Positions 7,520-14,926 of a stretch of DNA of 22,424 nucleotides are shown here, piece after piece (positions within the stretch are counted from its first letter, which is position 1; the number at the start of each line of letters is the position of its first letter). The notes below the pieces were generated by a model that was not told where the DNA came from, did not search any database, and worked only from the letters and a program-made list of their open reading frames with translations. This stretch comes from Gallionella sp. UBA4121. GTDB taxonomy: Bacteria > Pseudomonadota > Gammaproteobacteria > Burkholderiales > Gallionellaceae. The position numbers were made by a program, and so were the translations under genes. Where the stretch lies: NCBI GenBank assembly GCA_002381565.1, contig DFWZ01000015.1, positions 1-22,424 on the forward strand. Reading direction: 5' to 3'.

Positions 7520-8625
7520 TGACCGAATTAACCGTCAGAAAGAATAATTTGCACTCACTATTTGAACCAATCCAGGTGGGCGACCTGACGCTTCCCAACC
7601 GTATCGTGATGGCTCCTTTGACACGTTGCCGTGCCGGCGAAGGCCGTGTACCCAATGCATTGATGGCAGAATACTATGCCCAAAGGTCCGGCGCGGGCTT
7701 GATCATCAGCGAGGCGACGTCCGTTTCTCCTCAGGGCGTAGGCTACCCAGATACCCCGGGAATCTGGTCGGATGGGCAGGTAGAGGGCTGGAGGAAGGTA
7801 ACCAAGGCCGTGCAGGATGCAGGAGGTCGCATCTTTCTGCAGCTCTGGCATGTTGGAAGGGTTTCCCATCCGAATTACCTTAACGGTGAACTGCCTGTTG
7901 CGCCAAGCGCCATTACTCCCCTTGGTCATGTCAGCCTGCTGCGGCCACCGCAGGAATACCTGACCCCACGGGCACTCAATCTTTCTGAGATTCCGGGAAT
8001 AGTCGAGGCTTATCGAAAAGGGGCTGAGAATGCCAGACTAGCCGGGTTTGACGGCGTCGAGATTCATGGCGCCAATGGCTACTTGCTGGATCAGTTCCTG
8101 CAGGACAGTACAAACAAACGAGACGATGTCTACGGTGGCGCTATTGAAAATCGTGCTCGGCTGATGTTGGAAGTGACGGACGCGGTCATTTCAGTATGGG
8201 GAGCGGGCCGGGTCGGGATGCATCTGGCTCCCAGGGGTGATGCGCATACCATGGGGGATTCCGATCCTGCCGGCACCTTCGGCTATGTGGCGGAACAGCT
8301 GGGCAAACGTGGTATCGCCTTTATCTTCACTCGGGAGTCTCTGGGGGAAAACCGCATCAGCCCGGAACTGAAAAGGCGTTTCGGTGGTGTTCTCATCGCC
8401 AACGAGGGGTTCGATGCGGATACGGCTGGGCAGGTTATCGCGTCCGGAGAAGCTGATGCAGTATCTTTCGGCAAGCTCTTTATCTCAAATCCTGATCTTC
8501 CTCAGCGTCTGAAAACGAATGCTCTTTTGAATCCATTCGTCCAAGAAACTTTCTATGGCTACGGCCTACAGGATCCGCGATTGGGCTATACAGATTATCC
8601 GTCTCTGGAGAGGAAGGCTGTATGA
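7519..8625 (+). CDS. NemA-like old yellow enzyme (alkene/nitro reductase)
   Basis: FMN-dependent NADPH:flavin oxidoreductase of 368 residues. Such enzymes reduce activated C=C bonds, N-ethylmaleimide, quinones and nitro compounds in the cytoplasm. Family motifs are NRIVMAPLTR with T35, LQLWHVGRVSHP, HGANGYLLDQFLQ with substrate-binding H183/N186 and Y188, and the K-R-D-D-V-Y-G-G segment. The HxxN pair places it with NemA/PETN reductase rather than the YqjM class. The position normally filled by the flavin-contacting arginine in VG-x-R-L-S-P is histidine here (VGMHLAP, H235). I recall similar VG-x-H-L-A-P sequences among annotated alkene reductases, so this may mark a subgroup rather than a defect. 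Its ATG overlaps the yahK stop codon by one base, which suggests that the aldehyde reductase and the enoate reductase act on the same substrates, for example unsaturated aldehydes. Confidence 0.93.
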   Translation: MTELTVRKNNLHSLFEPIQVGDLTLPNRIVMAPLTRCRAGEGRVPNALMAEYYAQRSGAGLIISEATSVSPQGVGYPDTPGIWSDGQVEGWRKVTKAVQDAGGRIFLQLWHVGRVSHPNYLNGELPVAPSAITPLGHVSLLRPPQEYLTPRALNLSEIPGIVEAYRKGAENARLAGFDGVEIHGANGYLLDQFLQDSTNKRDDVYGGAIENRARLMLEVTDAVISVWGAGRVGMHLAPRGDAHTMGDSDPAGTFGYVAEQLGKRGIAFIFTRESLGENRISPELKRRFGGVLIANEGFDADTAGQVIASGEADAVSFGKLFISNPDLPQRLKTNALLNPFVQETFYGYGLQDPRLGYTDYPSLERKAV

Positions 8626-8649
8626 CCACAATTTGTTATCGAGGAATTT

Positions 8650-9414
8650 ATGAGTGAAAAAATTGATCTATATAAACGCGTTGCAATCATTACCGGCGCA
8701 ACTTCTGGAATAGGGGAGGCGACGGCGAGAAGATTTGTTGCAGAGGGATATGCCGTTGTGGGCAACGCGCGCAATGCCGATAAGCTTAAGTCGATGGAAA
8801 ATGAACTTGGCCCTAGGTTTTGCGGGGTCGCGGGAGATGCAACCGAGGATGTCGTGCTACAGCAGCTTTTTTGCTCATCAATCGAGCGCTTCGGCAAAGA
8901 GGCCGATATCGTCGTAGCGAACGCGGGGCGAGGATTGGGAGGATCGGTCAAGGATGCCGATCTTTCTAAATTCGAGGAAATTCTCAAACTCAACGTGACG
9001 GGCACCCTATCCCTTCTACAGAGTGCCGCGAGGAGAATGCTGGACGGAATCGACTATCCGAATCGGGCCGCCGATATTGTGATCATTGGGTCAGTCGTCG
9101 GAAGGCACATTTCACCATTCAGTGCGGTATACGGCGCAACAAAGTTTGCCGTGCATTCTTTGGCAGAAGGGCTGCGTCGTGAAGTGGGGCCGCAAGGTAT
9201 TCGTGTGTCGCTGGTCGAGCCGGGAATCGTCATCAGTGGTTTTCAGGATGGCGCAGGATACGGTGAAGATATGGTGAATCACTTCGACCAAAAATTTGGT
9301 CCATTGTTAATTGGCGAAGATGTGGCGAATGCAGTTCAATTCATCGTGTCTCAGCCACCACATGTCCATATCAGCGACATTATGGTGCGTCCGACTCGGC
9401 AAGACTATCCTTAA
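8650..9414 (+). CDS. Short-chain dehydrogenase/reductase (classical SDR)
   Basis: NAD(P)-dependent oxidoreductase of 254 residues with a single Rossmann domain. The cofactor loop TGATSGIG is at 15-22, NAG at 91-93, and the catalytic set is N115, S148, Y161 and K165 (YGATK). The C-terminal region is short and diverges after PGIV, so the substrate cannot be assigned. It resembles the YdfG-like branch that acts on hydroxy acids and small ketones, but this is weak. GAGG at 8641-8644 sits 5 nt before the ATG. It follows the old yellow enzyme by 24 nt in the same direction, so it is likely the third gene of the yahK operon, plausibly handling the carbonyl or alcohol end of the same compounds. Confidence 0.9.
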   Translation: MSEKIDLYKRVAIITGATSGIGEATARRFVAEGYAVVGNARNADKLKSMENELGPRFCGVAGDATEDVVLQQLFCSSIERFGKEADIVVANAGRGLGGSVKDADLSKFEEILKLNVTGTLSLLQSAARRMLDGIDYPNRAADIVIIGSVVGRHISPFSAVYGATKFAVHSLAEGLRREVGPQGIRVSLVEPGIVISGFQDGAGYGEDMVNHFDQKFGPLLIGEDVANAVQFIVSQPPHVHISDIMVRPTRQDYP

Positions 9415-9511
9415 TGTGGACGACAAGAGGCTGGATTTTTCAATTCAATTGCTCGTTATCCGTCTACAGATACCTGGGCAAGTTCAGTGCTAACCAATTT
9501 AAGGAAATTTA

Positions 9512-10207
9512 ATGGGATCAATGATTAGTTATAAAAGACCGGATGGACAGACCGTCAATGCTTATCTTGCTAAACCAAAGGCTATTGAAAATGCGCCGGC
9601 AGTCGTCGTGATTCAGGAGTGGTGGGGCTTGAATGATCAAATCAAAGCGGTTGCTGATAGATTGGTAAATGCGGGTTACCAGGCTTTAGTGCCTGATTTA
9701 TATCGCGGCAAATTGGCGCTGGAAGAAAATGAAGCAAATCATTTAATGAATGGACTTGATTTTGGTGATGCTGCCGGTCAGGATATTCGCGGCGCAGTTC
9801 AATATCTAAAGGAACAGGGAAGCCCAAAGGTCGGCGTCACTGGATTTTGTATGGGTGGGGCGTTAACCCTTCTTTCCAGTGTTTTTGTACCAGAGTCGGA
9901 TGCTACGGTAATCTGGTACGGTTACCCACCCTTGGAATATGTTGATGCCACGAAGATTAGCGCGCCCATCATGGGGCACTGGGCTATTCATGACGATGTC
10001 TTCGCTATAGCTGGCGTCGATGAGTTAGAGAAAAAACTTGCAGCTTGTTCAGTATCTTTTGAATTTTTCCGCTACGATGCAAAGCACGCCTTTGCCAATG
10101 AGGAAGCCGATTCAAAAAACCTCGCCTATTTAAAGCACGATGCAAAAGCTGCAGAACTTGCGTGGACAAGAACCATGGAGTTCTTCAAAAAGCACCTTGC
10201 AAGATGA
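9512..10207 (+). CDS. Dienelactone hydrolase family protein
   Basis: Alpha/beta hydrolase of 231 residues. The founding members hydrolyse dienelactones in chlorocatechol breakdown; many chromosomal relatives have unknown substrates. The nucleophile is cysteine 113 in GFCMGG, as in true dienelactone hydrolases, and the rest of the triad is D161 or D162 (HDD) and H192 (KHAF). E36 in QEWWGL matches the glutamate that restrains the cysteine in the family. There is no signal peptide. A good ribosome site (AAGGAA about 6 nt upstream) supports the ATG at 9512; a second ATG lies three codons later. The gene is 97 nt after the SDR gene and reads more AT-rich by eye. No other catechol-pathway gene is present, so a role in lactone or ester detoxification is only inference. 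Confidence 0.9.
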   Translation: MGSMISYKRPDGQTVNAYLAKPKAIENAPAVVVIQEWWGLNDQIKAVADRLVNAGYQALVPDLYRGKLALEENEANHLMNGLDFGDAAGQDIRGAVQYLKEQGSPKVGVTGFCMGGALTLLSSVFVPESDATVIWYGYPPLEYVDATKISAPIMGHWAIHDDVFAIAGVDELEKKLAACSVSFEFFRYDAKHAFANEEADSKNLAYLKHDAKAAELAWTRTMEFFKKHLAR

Positions 10208-10576
10208 ATCAACGATAAAATTTTACTCATGATCATTGGGTTGTCCGGCAACGATCAGCAAAAATACTGAGTGGCTGCATAGTCGAAGGGCAGTATATGA
10301 CGATGATTTTTGAGGTGCGAAATAGCGTTGTGTGCCAACTGCGGAAATTAAGAAGTGTCTATGAAAGCGAGTGATGTCCACCCTGGTCAGCAATACTTTG
10401 GTCTGGTGATTGTGATGGACCGTGTTCCAGAATGGGAGACGAGTCTTTCCGTGCTCGGAACGCCCCTGGTCTTGCAATACTGTGTTTGATCGGCTGGGCA
10501 GCCAGTTGGCGCATCCTTGTGAAGCAAGCATAGATAAATCGGCTGGTTCTGTTATCGAAATCAATTAGGAGACACA
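10208..10576. other. Intergenic gap between the hydrolase and the HIBADH-family gene
   Basis: I found no recognisable gene or remnant in 369 nt on either strand. A 42-codon open frame at 10361-10489 on the + strand and longer ones on the minus strand lack ribosome sites and family resemblance. Near the start, GATCATTG (10231-10238) and CAACGATC (10249-10256) form an imperfect inverted repeat with one mismatch and no following T-run, so it is a poor terminator candidate. The gap probably holds the promoter of the next two-gene operon, but no clear promoter was found. Confidence 0.4.
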
Positions 10577-11470
10577 ATGAAACTGGGATTCATAGGGTTG
10601 GGTAGGATGGGATGCGGCATGGCAAGCCGTCTTCTGCAAGCAGGCCATGATGTTGCCGTATTCAACCGCTCGGCCGAAAAGATGCGGTCACTCCTCGAGC
10701 AGGGAGCGACTGGCACGGCAAGCATTGCCGAGGTGTGCGAAGCTGATATCGTTTTCACCATGCTTTCCGACGATCATGCGGCAGAGTCAGTCGTATTCGG
10801 GACTGGAGGCATCTTGGCTGCACTGCGCCCCGGGGGCATTCATGTTTCATGCAGCACCATCAGCGTTTCCCTGTCTGCAAGAATTTCGAAGGCTCACGAG
10901 GATAGTGGGCAGGGATATGTTTCCGCCCCAGTGTTCGGAAGACCTGACGCTGCGGCTGCCGGAAAGCTTTACTTAGTGGTTGCAGGGAAAAACGCCCTTA
11001 TCGAAAAGCTGCAACCATTTTTCGATGTACTTGGACAACGCACATTCGCCCTCTCTGATGATCCGGAAAAAGCCAACCTCGTGAAGCTGAGTGGCAACTT
11101 CCTGATCGCTTCGGTGATCGAGTCCCTAGGCGAAGCCATGGCTCTGGTCGAGAAGGGCGGCGTGGACAGGCACCAGTATCTCGATCTGCTCGTTTCTACC
11201 CTGTTCGATATCCCCATTTACAGAAATTACGGCGCGATGATAGCGGATCGCCGCTTTGATCCGGCTGGCTTTGCCGCACATCTCGGACAAAAAGATATGC
11301 GTCTCGTCCTTGCCGCAGCAGAGGAGCTGAAGGTGCCTCTCCCTTTCGCAAGTCTCCTGCGCGACAGGTTCGTGAGTCTTGCCGCACAAGGCGGCGATAG
11401 CTTGGATTGGTCCGCCATCGGCAGCCTTGCCGCAAAGGATGCGGCACTTCTTCCCGGGAGATCAGAATGA
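10577..11470 (+). CDS. NAD(P)-dependent dehydrogenase of the 3-hydroxyisobutyrate dehydrogenase / GLYR1 family
   Basis: Beta-hydroxyacid dehydrogenase of 297 residues. Relatives oxidise 3-hydroxyisobutyrate or tartronate semialdehyde, or reduce succinic and glyoxylic semialdehydes. The N-terminus has the dinucleotide fold GFIGLGRMGCGMA (4-16), and the conserved catalytic lysine is K170 in NLVKLSGN. The substrate-binding segment reads SAPVFGRPDAAAAGKL (116-131) in place of the D-A-P-V-S-G-G form of the named enzymes, so it belongs to a divergent branch with uncertain substrate. AGGAGA about 8 nt before the ATG is a good ribosome site. Its TGA overlaps the next ATG (ATGA, 11467-11470), so it is coupled to the YqjM-type old yellow enzyme. 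That coupling makes an enoate or keto-acid reduction pathway plausible. Confidence 0.9.
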   Translation: MKLGFIGLGRMGCGMASRLLQAGHDVAVFNRSAEKMRSLLEQGATGTASIAEVCEADIVFTMLSDDHAAESVVFGTGGILAALRPGGIHVSCSTISVSLSARISKAHEDSGQGYVSAPVFGRPDAAAAGKLYLVVAGKNALIEKLQPFFDVLGQRTFALSDDPEKANLVKLSGNFLIASVIESLGEAMALVEKGGVDRHQYLDLLVSTLFDIPIYRNYGAMIADRRFDPAGFAAHLGQKDMRLVLAAAEELKVPLPFASLLRDRFVSLAAQGGDSLDWSAIGSLAAKDAALLPGRSE

Positions 11471-12579
11471 GTCAGCTGTTTACTCCCATCCAGATCGGGG
11501 GTTTGTCACTACCAAACCGTATCGTGGTGGCGCCGATGTGCCAATACTCTGCCGAGAACGGTGAAGCTACCGACTGGCATCTGATTCATCTTGGGCAACT
11601 GGCGATTTCAGGAGCCGGGCTTCTGATCATCGAAGCAACCAGCGTTTCTCCGGAAGGTCGCATCACACCGGGTGACCTTGGGCTCTATTCCGAGGCAACC
11701 GAATCAGCACTTGCAAACGTGCTCCAAAGCGTGAAACGCTATTCAAGAATTCCGATCGCCATCCAGCTCGCCCATGCTGGACGAAAGGCGTCCAGTTATG
11801 CACCATGGGAGGGCGGTGCGCTTATCCCGACCGAATCGGGCGGCTGGCGCACCGTCTCTCCATCGGCCATTGCGCACATCGAAGGCGAAGAGTTACCGGT
11901 CGCTCTGGATGATGCTGGACTGGAGCGAACTCTCAAATCCTTCGCCGAAGCAGCACGTCGTGCCGACCGCATCGGCATCGATGCCATCGAAGTGCATGCA
12001 GCTCACGGTTACCTGCTGCATCAATTCCTTTCGCCTCACGCTAACAAACGCAATGACGCCTATGGGGGATCGCTGCAAAACCGGATGCGCTTTCCACTTT
12101 CGGTTTTCAGGGAAGTGCGCGAGGCTTTTTCGCTGGGAAAGCCCGTCGGCGTTCGAATTTCCGCTACAGACTGGATTGAGGGAGGATGGGATGTCGAGGA
12201 AAGCATTGCGCTATGCAAGGCACTCGAAGCTCTCGGATGCGCCTACATTCACGTTTCGAGCGGCGGTGTGTCAATCAAGCAGAAAATTCCGCTGGGACCT
12301 GGCTACCAGGTTCATCTTGCGGATCAAATCAAAAAGCAGGTCAGCATCCCTGTCATTGCGGTAGGTCTGATCACGGAGCCAGAGCAAGCAGAAACGATCC
12401 TTGCCTCGGGACAGGCCGACATGGTGGCACTTGCCCGCGGAATGCTCTACGATCCTCGATGGCCATGGCATGCAGCCGTAAAGCTTGGTGCTAAACTTGC
12501 CGCTCCACACCAATACTGGCGTGCTCAGCCGCATGGACAAGAATCCATTTTTTCCGAATCCTGCACAGGACAACGCTAA
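11467..12579 (+). CDS. YqjM-type old yellow enzyme (ene-reductase)
   Basis: FMN-dependent ene-reductase of 370 residues that reduces activated double bonds with NADPH. It carries the signature of the YqjM class: C25 and Y27 in APMCQYS (the redox-tuning cysteine), HLGQLAISG, QLAHAGRKAS, H177 and H180 in HAAHGYLLHQF, Y182 and R230 in VGVRIS, and N-K-R-N-D-A-Y-G-G-S. I chose the ATG at 11467 because it overlaps the previous stop codon (ATGA), has GGGAG at 11457-11461, and begins exactly where the family begins; the frame itself is open from 11407. It is a different subclass from the NemA-like enzyme 3 kb upstream, so the two are not a recent duplication. Confidence 0.94.
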   Translation: MSQLFTPIQIGGLSLPNRIVVAPMCQYSAENGEATDWHLIHLGQLAISGAGLLIIEATSVSPEGRITPGDLGLYSEATESALANVLQSVKRYSRIPIAIQLAHAGRKASSYAPWEGGALIPTESGGWRTVSPSAIAHIEGEELPVALDDAGLERTLKSFAEAARRADRIGIDAIEVHAAHGYLLHQFLSPHANKRNDAYGGSLQNRMRFPLSVFREVREAFSLGKPVGVRISATDWIEGGWDVEESIALCKALEALGCAYIHVSSGGVSIKQKIPLGPGYQVHLADQIKKQVSIPVIAVGLITEPEQAETILASGQADMVALARGMLYDPRWPWHAAVKLGAKLAAPHQYWRAQPHGQESIFSESCTGQR

Positions 12580-12831
12580 GGTAATTTCATATGGGGGACA
12601 TATGAGGGAAAGAATTTCCATGTATCCGCTTATAAGGGATAAAGCAGCCCACACGGGGTCTTCATGACAGATTCCTTACTCGGGAACTGCAGGTCACGAA
12701 CGTCAGTATATGGAGTCTACCTCGTTTGCAAGTAATCCGATTTTTGGCTGGTAGGTTCGACTGACCAGTACCGCATATTCGTAGGCCAGTATCGCCTCAT
12801 CAGTCTGCAATAATTCCATTTGTTTTATTAA
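12580..12831. other. Non-coding stretch before the moaA remnant
   Basis: No gene recognised. A perfect inverted repeat, TCATATG (12587-12593) and CATATGA (12599-12605) around five bases, lies just after the old yellow enzyme stop. It lacks a T-run, so it is not an intrinsic terminator. Short open frames on both strands (for example a 38-codon one on the minus strand) have no supporting signal. Upstream parts of moaA may have been here, but I cannot see them. Confidence 0.4.
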
Positions 12832-12849
12832 TGCGACGCGTCAAAGTGT

Positions 12850-13058
12850 GGATGGGCAGAAGTTTTATGCTTGTTCGCCACGCAGTCGGTCGACCTACGC
12901 TCCTGGCTTGATCCGAACAATACGCCGGATCAACTGGCCGCTGTGAGCCGCACTCATTGGCAGCTGCGAGGCGATCGGCATTCCGAATTGCGCAGTGAAA
13001 GACCTGCCAGCGTAAAAAGACCTACCCGACTGTATGCATGACGCTGGTCGGTGGTTGA
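12850..13058 (+). pseudogene. moaA: C-terminal remnant of moaA (GTP 3',8-cyclase)
   Basis: Remains of the gene for the radical-SAM enzyme that makes the first molybdenum cofactor precursor. In the frame from 12850 the translation reads W-A-E-V-L-C-L-F-A-T-Q-S-V-D-L-R-S-W-L and then about 30 further residues up to HSELRSERPA. It matches the end of MoaA, including the last cysteine of the C-terminal 4Fe-4S cluster (the C of CLFA, 12868-12870). It then runs into an early TGA at 13039-13041. Shifting the frame near 13010 restores RKKTYPTVCMTLVGG and a TGA at 13056-13058, the typical betaproteobacterial MoaA ending with its essential Gly-Gly tail. One lost base explains the change. The radical-SAM domain is absent, so the gene is dead. 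Its last 37 nt overlap, head-on, the end of the minus-strand winged-helix gene. Confidence 0.75.
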
Positions 13059-13333
13059 GAAAAAATGACGGTACACAGGTCGCATCCCGCTGAACTCAAT
13101 GCGGCGCTGCCGGTGCCATCCTCACGCGCGATCAACTCCACCAGCCCAGCGCTGACCAGCGCGTTCAGGTGCCGCAGCAATGTGCTCATATACACACCGG
13201 ACCGTTTTCTCAATTTGGCGAGCGACCATGGCTTGTCCTGTGAATTCTGCGCCGCTTCCCACAATAAGGACAGCAGCCCGACCAGAGCTTGGTCAATCTG
13301 CGCCGCTGTGTCTTGTTCGTGTTCCGTGCTCAA
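13022..13333 (-). CDS. Small winged-helix DNA-binding protein
   Basis: Predicted 103-residue regulator. Residues about 35-70 (WSLAKLRKRSGVYMSTLLRH, then L-N-A-L-V-S-A-G-L-V-E) form a helix-turn-helix with recognition helix, and EDGTGSAALS reads as the wing, similar to ArsR/MarR-like minimal domains. There are no cysteine metal sites of the ArsR type and no ligand domain. The start codon is TTG, overlapping the stop of the upstream MocR-type gene (TTGA, 13330-13333), so translation is coupled. The last 12 residues or so (SQPPTSVMHTVG) are encoded by the antisense of the moaA remnant's end, so the C-terminal tail may be accidental or borrowed. Likely acts with the MocR-type protein to control the divergent respiratory genes; this is inference from position. 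Confidence 0.75.
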   Translation of the reverse strand: MSTEHEQDTAAQIDQALVGLLSLLWEAAQNSQDKPWSLAKLRKRSGVYMSTLLRHLNALVSAGLVELIAREDGTGSAALSSAGCDLCTVIFSQPPTSVMHTVG

Positions 13334-14757
13334 TATTTTAGGCTCGCTTCGATTAATTTACCCAGTATTTTCACGCCATTCTCAATCTCGGCTGTCCATG
13401 GGTAACTGTAATTGAGACGAATGAAATTTTTGTATCTGTCATTGGTGGAAAACATATAACCGGGGCCAATGGTAATTTTGTTTTGCAGGGCGCTATGGTA
13501 GAGCTGCATTGAATCAACTTGCTCGGGCAGTTCGACCCACAAGACATAGCCGCCTGCGGGCTGGGAAACCGTGGTGCCCTGAGGGAAGAAACGCTTGACG
13601 GCGGAGGACATGATGCTGGCCTGCTGGGCGTAGGTTTTGCGCGTTTTACGCAGGTGATGATCGTAACCGCCGTACTTGAGGTATTCCGCGATGGCGAGTT
13701 GTGGGATGGAAGGCGTGATCGGCGAGTTCAGGAATTTCAATTTCTCCACCTGAGCCCGGTAACGCCCCGGCATCGCCCAGCCTATCCGGTGCATCGCGGT
13801 CAGTGTTTTCGAAAACGATCCGCAATGCAGCACCAGGCCCTGTTTGTCGTAGCTTTTCAAGGTGCTCGGATGCGAATCGCCAAAATACAATTCACTGTAC
13901 ACGTCGTTCTCGATTATAGGAATTTGATGCGCGGCCAGCAGTTCCACCAACTGGCGCTTTTTCTCATCCAGCATCTGAAAACCTAGAGGGTTCTGGAAGT
14001 TCGGCATGACCATGCAGGCTGCGATCGGTTGCTCGCTGATGACTTTTGCCAGCGCGTCGAGATCGATGCCGTACTGCGGGTGCGTCTTGACCTCGACCGC
14101 GCGCATGCCCATCCTTTCGATTGCCTGCAGCATGGCGTAGAAGGTGGGCGTCTCGACCGCAATCAGGTCGCCCGGTTTGGCGATGGCTTGCAGGCACAGA
14201 TTGATCGCCTCGGTCGCGCCGATGGTGATGATGATGTCGTTGGCGTCGACCGGCAGCCCGTTGCCTAGGTAGCGGCGGGCAATCTGCCGTATCAATTCCT
14301 TGTTGCCGGGCGGCAGATCATCGGCCGGGTCGCCATCGGCTTGGCGCCGAGCCCGGGCACTGGCACTGATATATTGATTGATACGATGCTCGGGGAAAAG
14401 CGAGGGATCCGGATACGGTGAGCCGAGCGGCATAGCATCCTTGGTCTTAATGGTGCGCAGTGTCGATAGCACTAGCTGGCCCACATCCAGCGCGGAGGTC
14501 GCGGCGATCTGGACCGAAATTTCTAGCTCCTTGGTGATGGCCTGCACCGAGCGCGGCCGCACGAAATAGCCCGATTGAGGCCTGCTCTCAATCACGCCCT
14601 GACTTTCCAGCAAGACGTAAGCGCGGATCACCGTCGTGATGCTGAGCTTATGGTGATGGCTGGTGTGGCGCACCGATGGAATGCGCTCGCCGGCGAGGAA
14701 CACGCCCCGTTCAATCTGCTCGTCGATATCCCCGGCAAGTTTTTCGTAAAGCTTCAA
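13330..14757 (-). CDS. MocR-type (GntR/aminotransferase) PLP-dependent transcriptional regulator
   Basis: Fusion of a GntR winged helix (about 1-68, with GERIPSVRHTSHHHKLSITT and a SQGVIESRPQSGYFVRPR wing) to a fold-type I aminotransferase domain (about 105-475). PLP-binding residues are visible: N256-P in NFQNPLG, D285 and Y287 in ENDVYSE, Schiff-base lysine K317 in GSFSKTL, and R324. Such proteins sense an amino acid, amine or PLP itself and bind direct repeats in divergent promoters, usually without real aminotransferase activity. The length (475) is normal. The best start is a TTG at 14757, since the family begins with this KLYE-x-L-A-x-D-I pattern and no ATG lies in frame upstream nearby. 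It faces the FdhF/YdeP gene across 169 nt and is coupled to the small winged-helix gene downstream. Confidence 0.92.
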   Translation of the reverse strand: MKLYEKLAGDIDEQIERGVFLAGERIPSVRHTSHHHKLSITTVIRAYVLLESQGVIESRPQSGYFVRPRSVQAITKELEISVQIAATSALDVGQLVLSTLRTIKTKDAMPLGSPYPDPSLFPEHRINQYISASARARRQADGDPADDLPPGNKELIRQIARRYLGNGLPVDANDIIITIGATEAINLCLQAIAKPGDLIAVETPTFYAMLQAIERMGMRAVEVKTHPQYGIDLDALAKVISEQPIAACMVMPNFQNPLGFQMLDEKKRQLVELLAAHQIPIIENDVYSELYFGDSHPSTLKSYDKQGLVLHCGSFSKTLTAMHRIGWAMPGRYRAQVEKLKFLNSPITPSIPQLAIAEYLKYGGYDHHLRKTRKTYAQQASIMSSAVKRFFPQGTTVSQPAGGYVLWVELPEQVDSMQLYHSALQNKITIGPGYMFSTNDRYKNFIRLNYSYPWTAEIENGVKILGKLIEASLKY

Positions 14758-14926
14758 GGCGCTGACCCATCCTAAAATGACATGCCAAATGATACTACTT
14801 TCAGCGGGCGCATTTTGAGCGCAGCGTCTGTACTCTTTAGTTTTTAGCAGAATTGTGCGTCTTCATCCCAGCGTCTGTCACCTATCATGCTCCTAACGAT
14901 TTCCCGTATAACCAAGAGCGAAGATT
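14758..14926. promoter_or_regulatory. Divergent promoter region between MocR-type regulator and fdhF/ydeP-like gene
   Basis: This 169-nt gap must hold the promoters for both directions. It contains an exact 10-bp direct repeat, CAGCGTCTGT, at 14822-14831 and 14869-14878, and a third core GCGTCT at 14857-14862. Direct repeats are the usual binding sites of MocR regulators, so these are the best operator candidates. The ribosome site before the fdhF ATG is weak (GAGCGA). I could not assign -35/-10 boxes, and no FNR-type TTGAT-N4-ATCAA site is visible. Confidence 0.55.
14822..14878. repeat. Direct repeats CAGCGTCTGT (two full copies plus one core)
   Basis: Full copies lie at 14822-14831 and 14869-14878, 47 bp apart, with a GCGTCT core at 14857-14862. 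All are in the same orientation, nearer the fdhF side of the divergent gap. Confidence 0.6.

Noticed and set aside
10223..10577. Minus-strand open frames of 72 and 113 codons in the 10.2-10.6 kb gap
   Set aside because: No ribosome site, no recognised motifs and mutually overlapping frames; no family resemblance could be argued.
12703..12820. 38-codon minus-strand open frame near 12.7-12.8 kb
   Set aside because: Reads like a plausible peptide but lacks a clear ribosome site and any recognised relative; too short to support.
14758..14926. FNR/ANR-type anaerobic box in the divergent promoter
   Set aside because: No TTGAT-N4-ATCAA-like sequence could be found in the gap despite the respiratory context.
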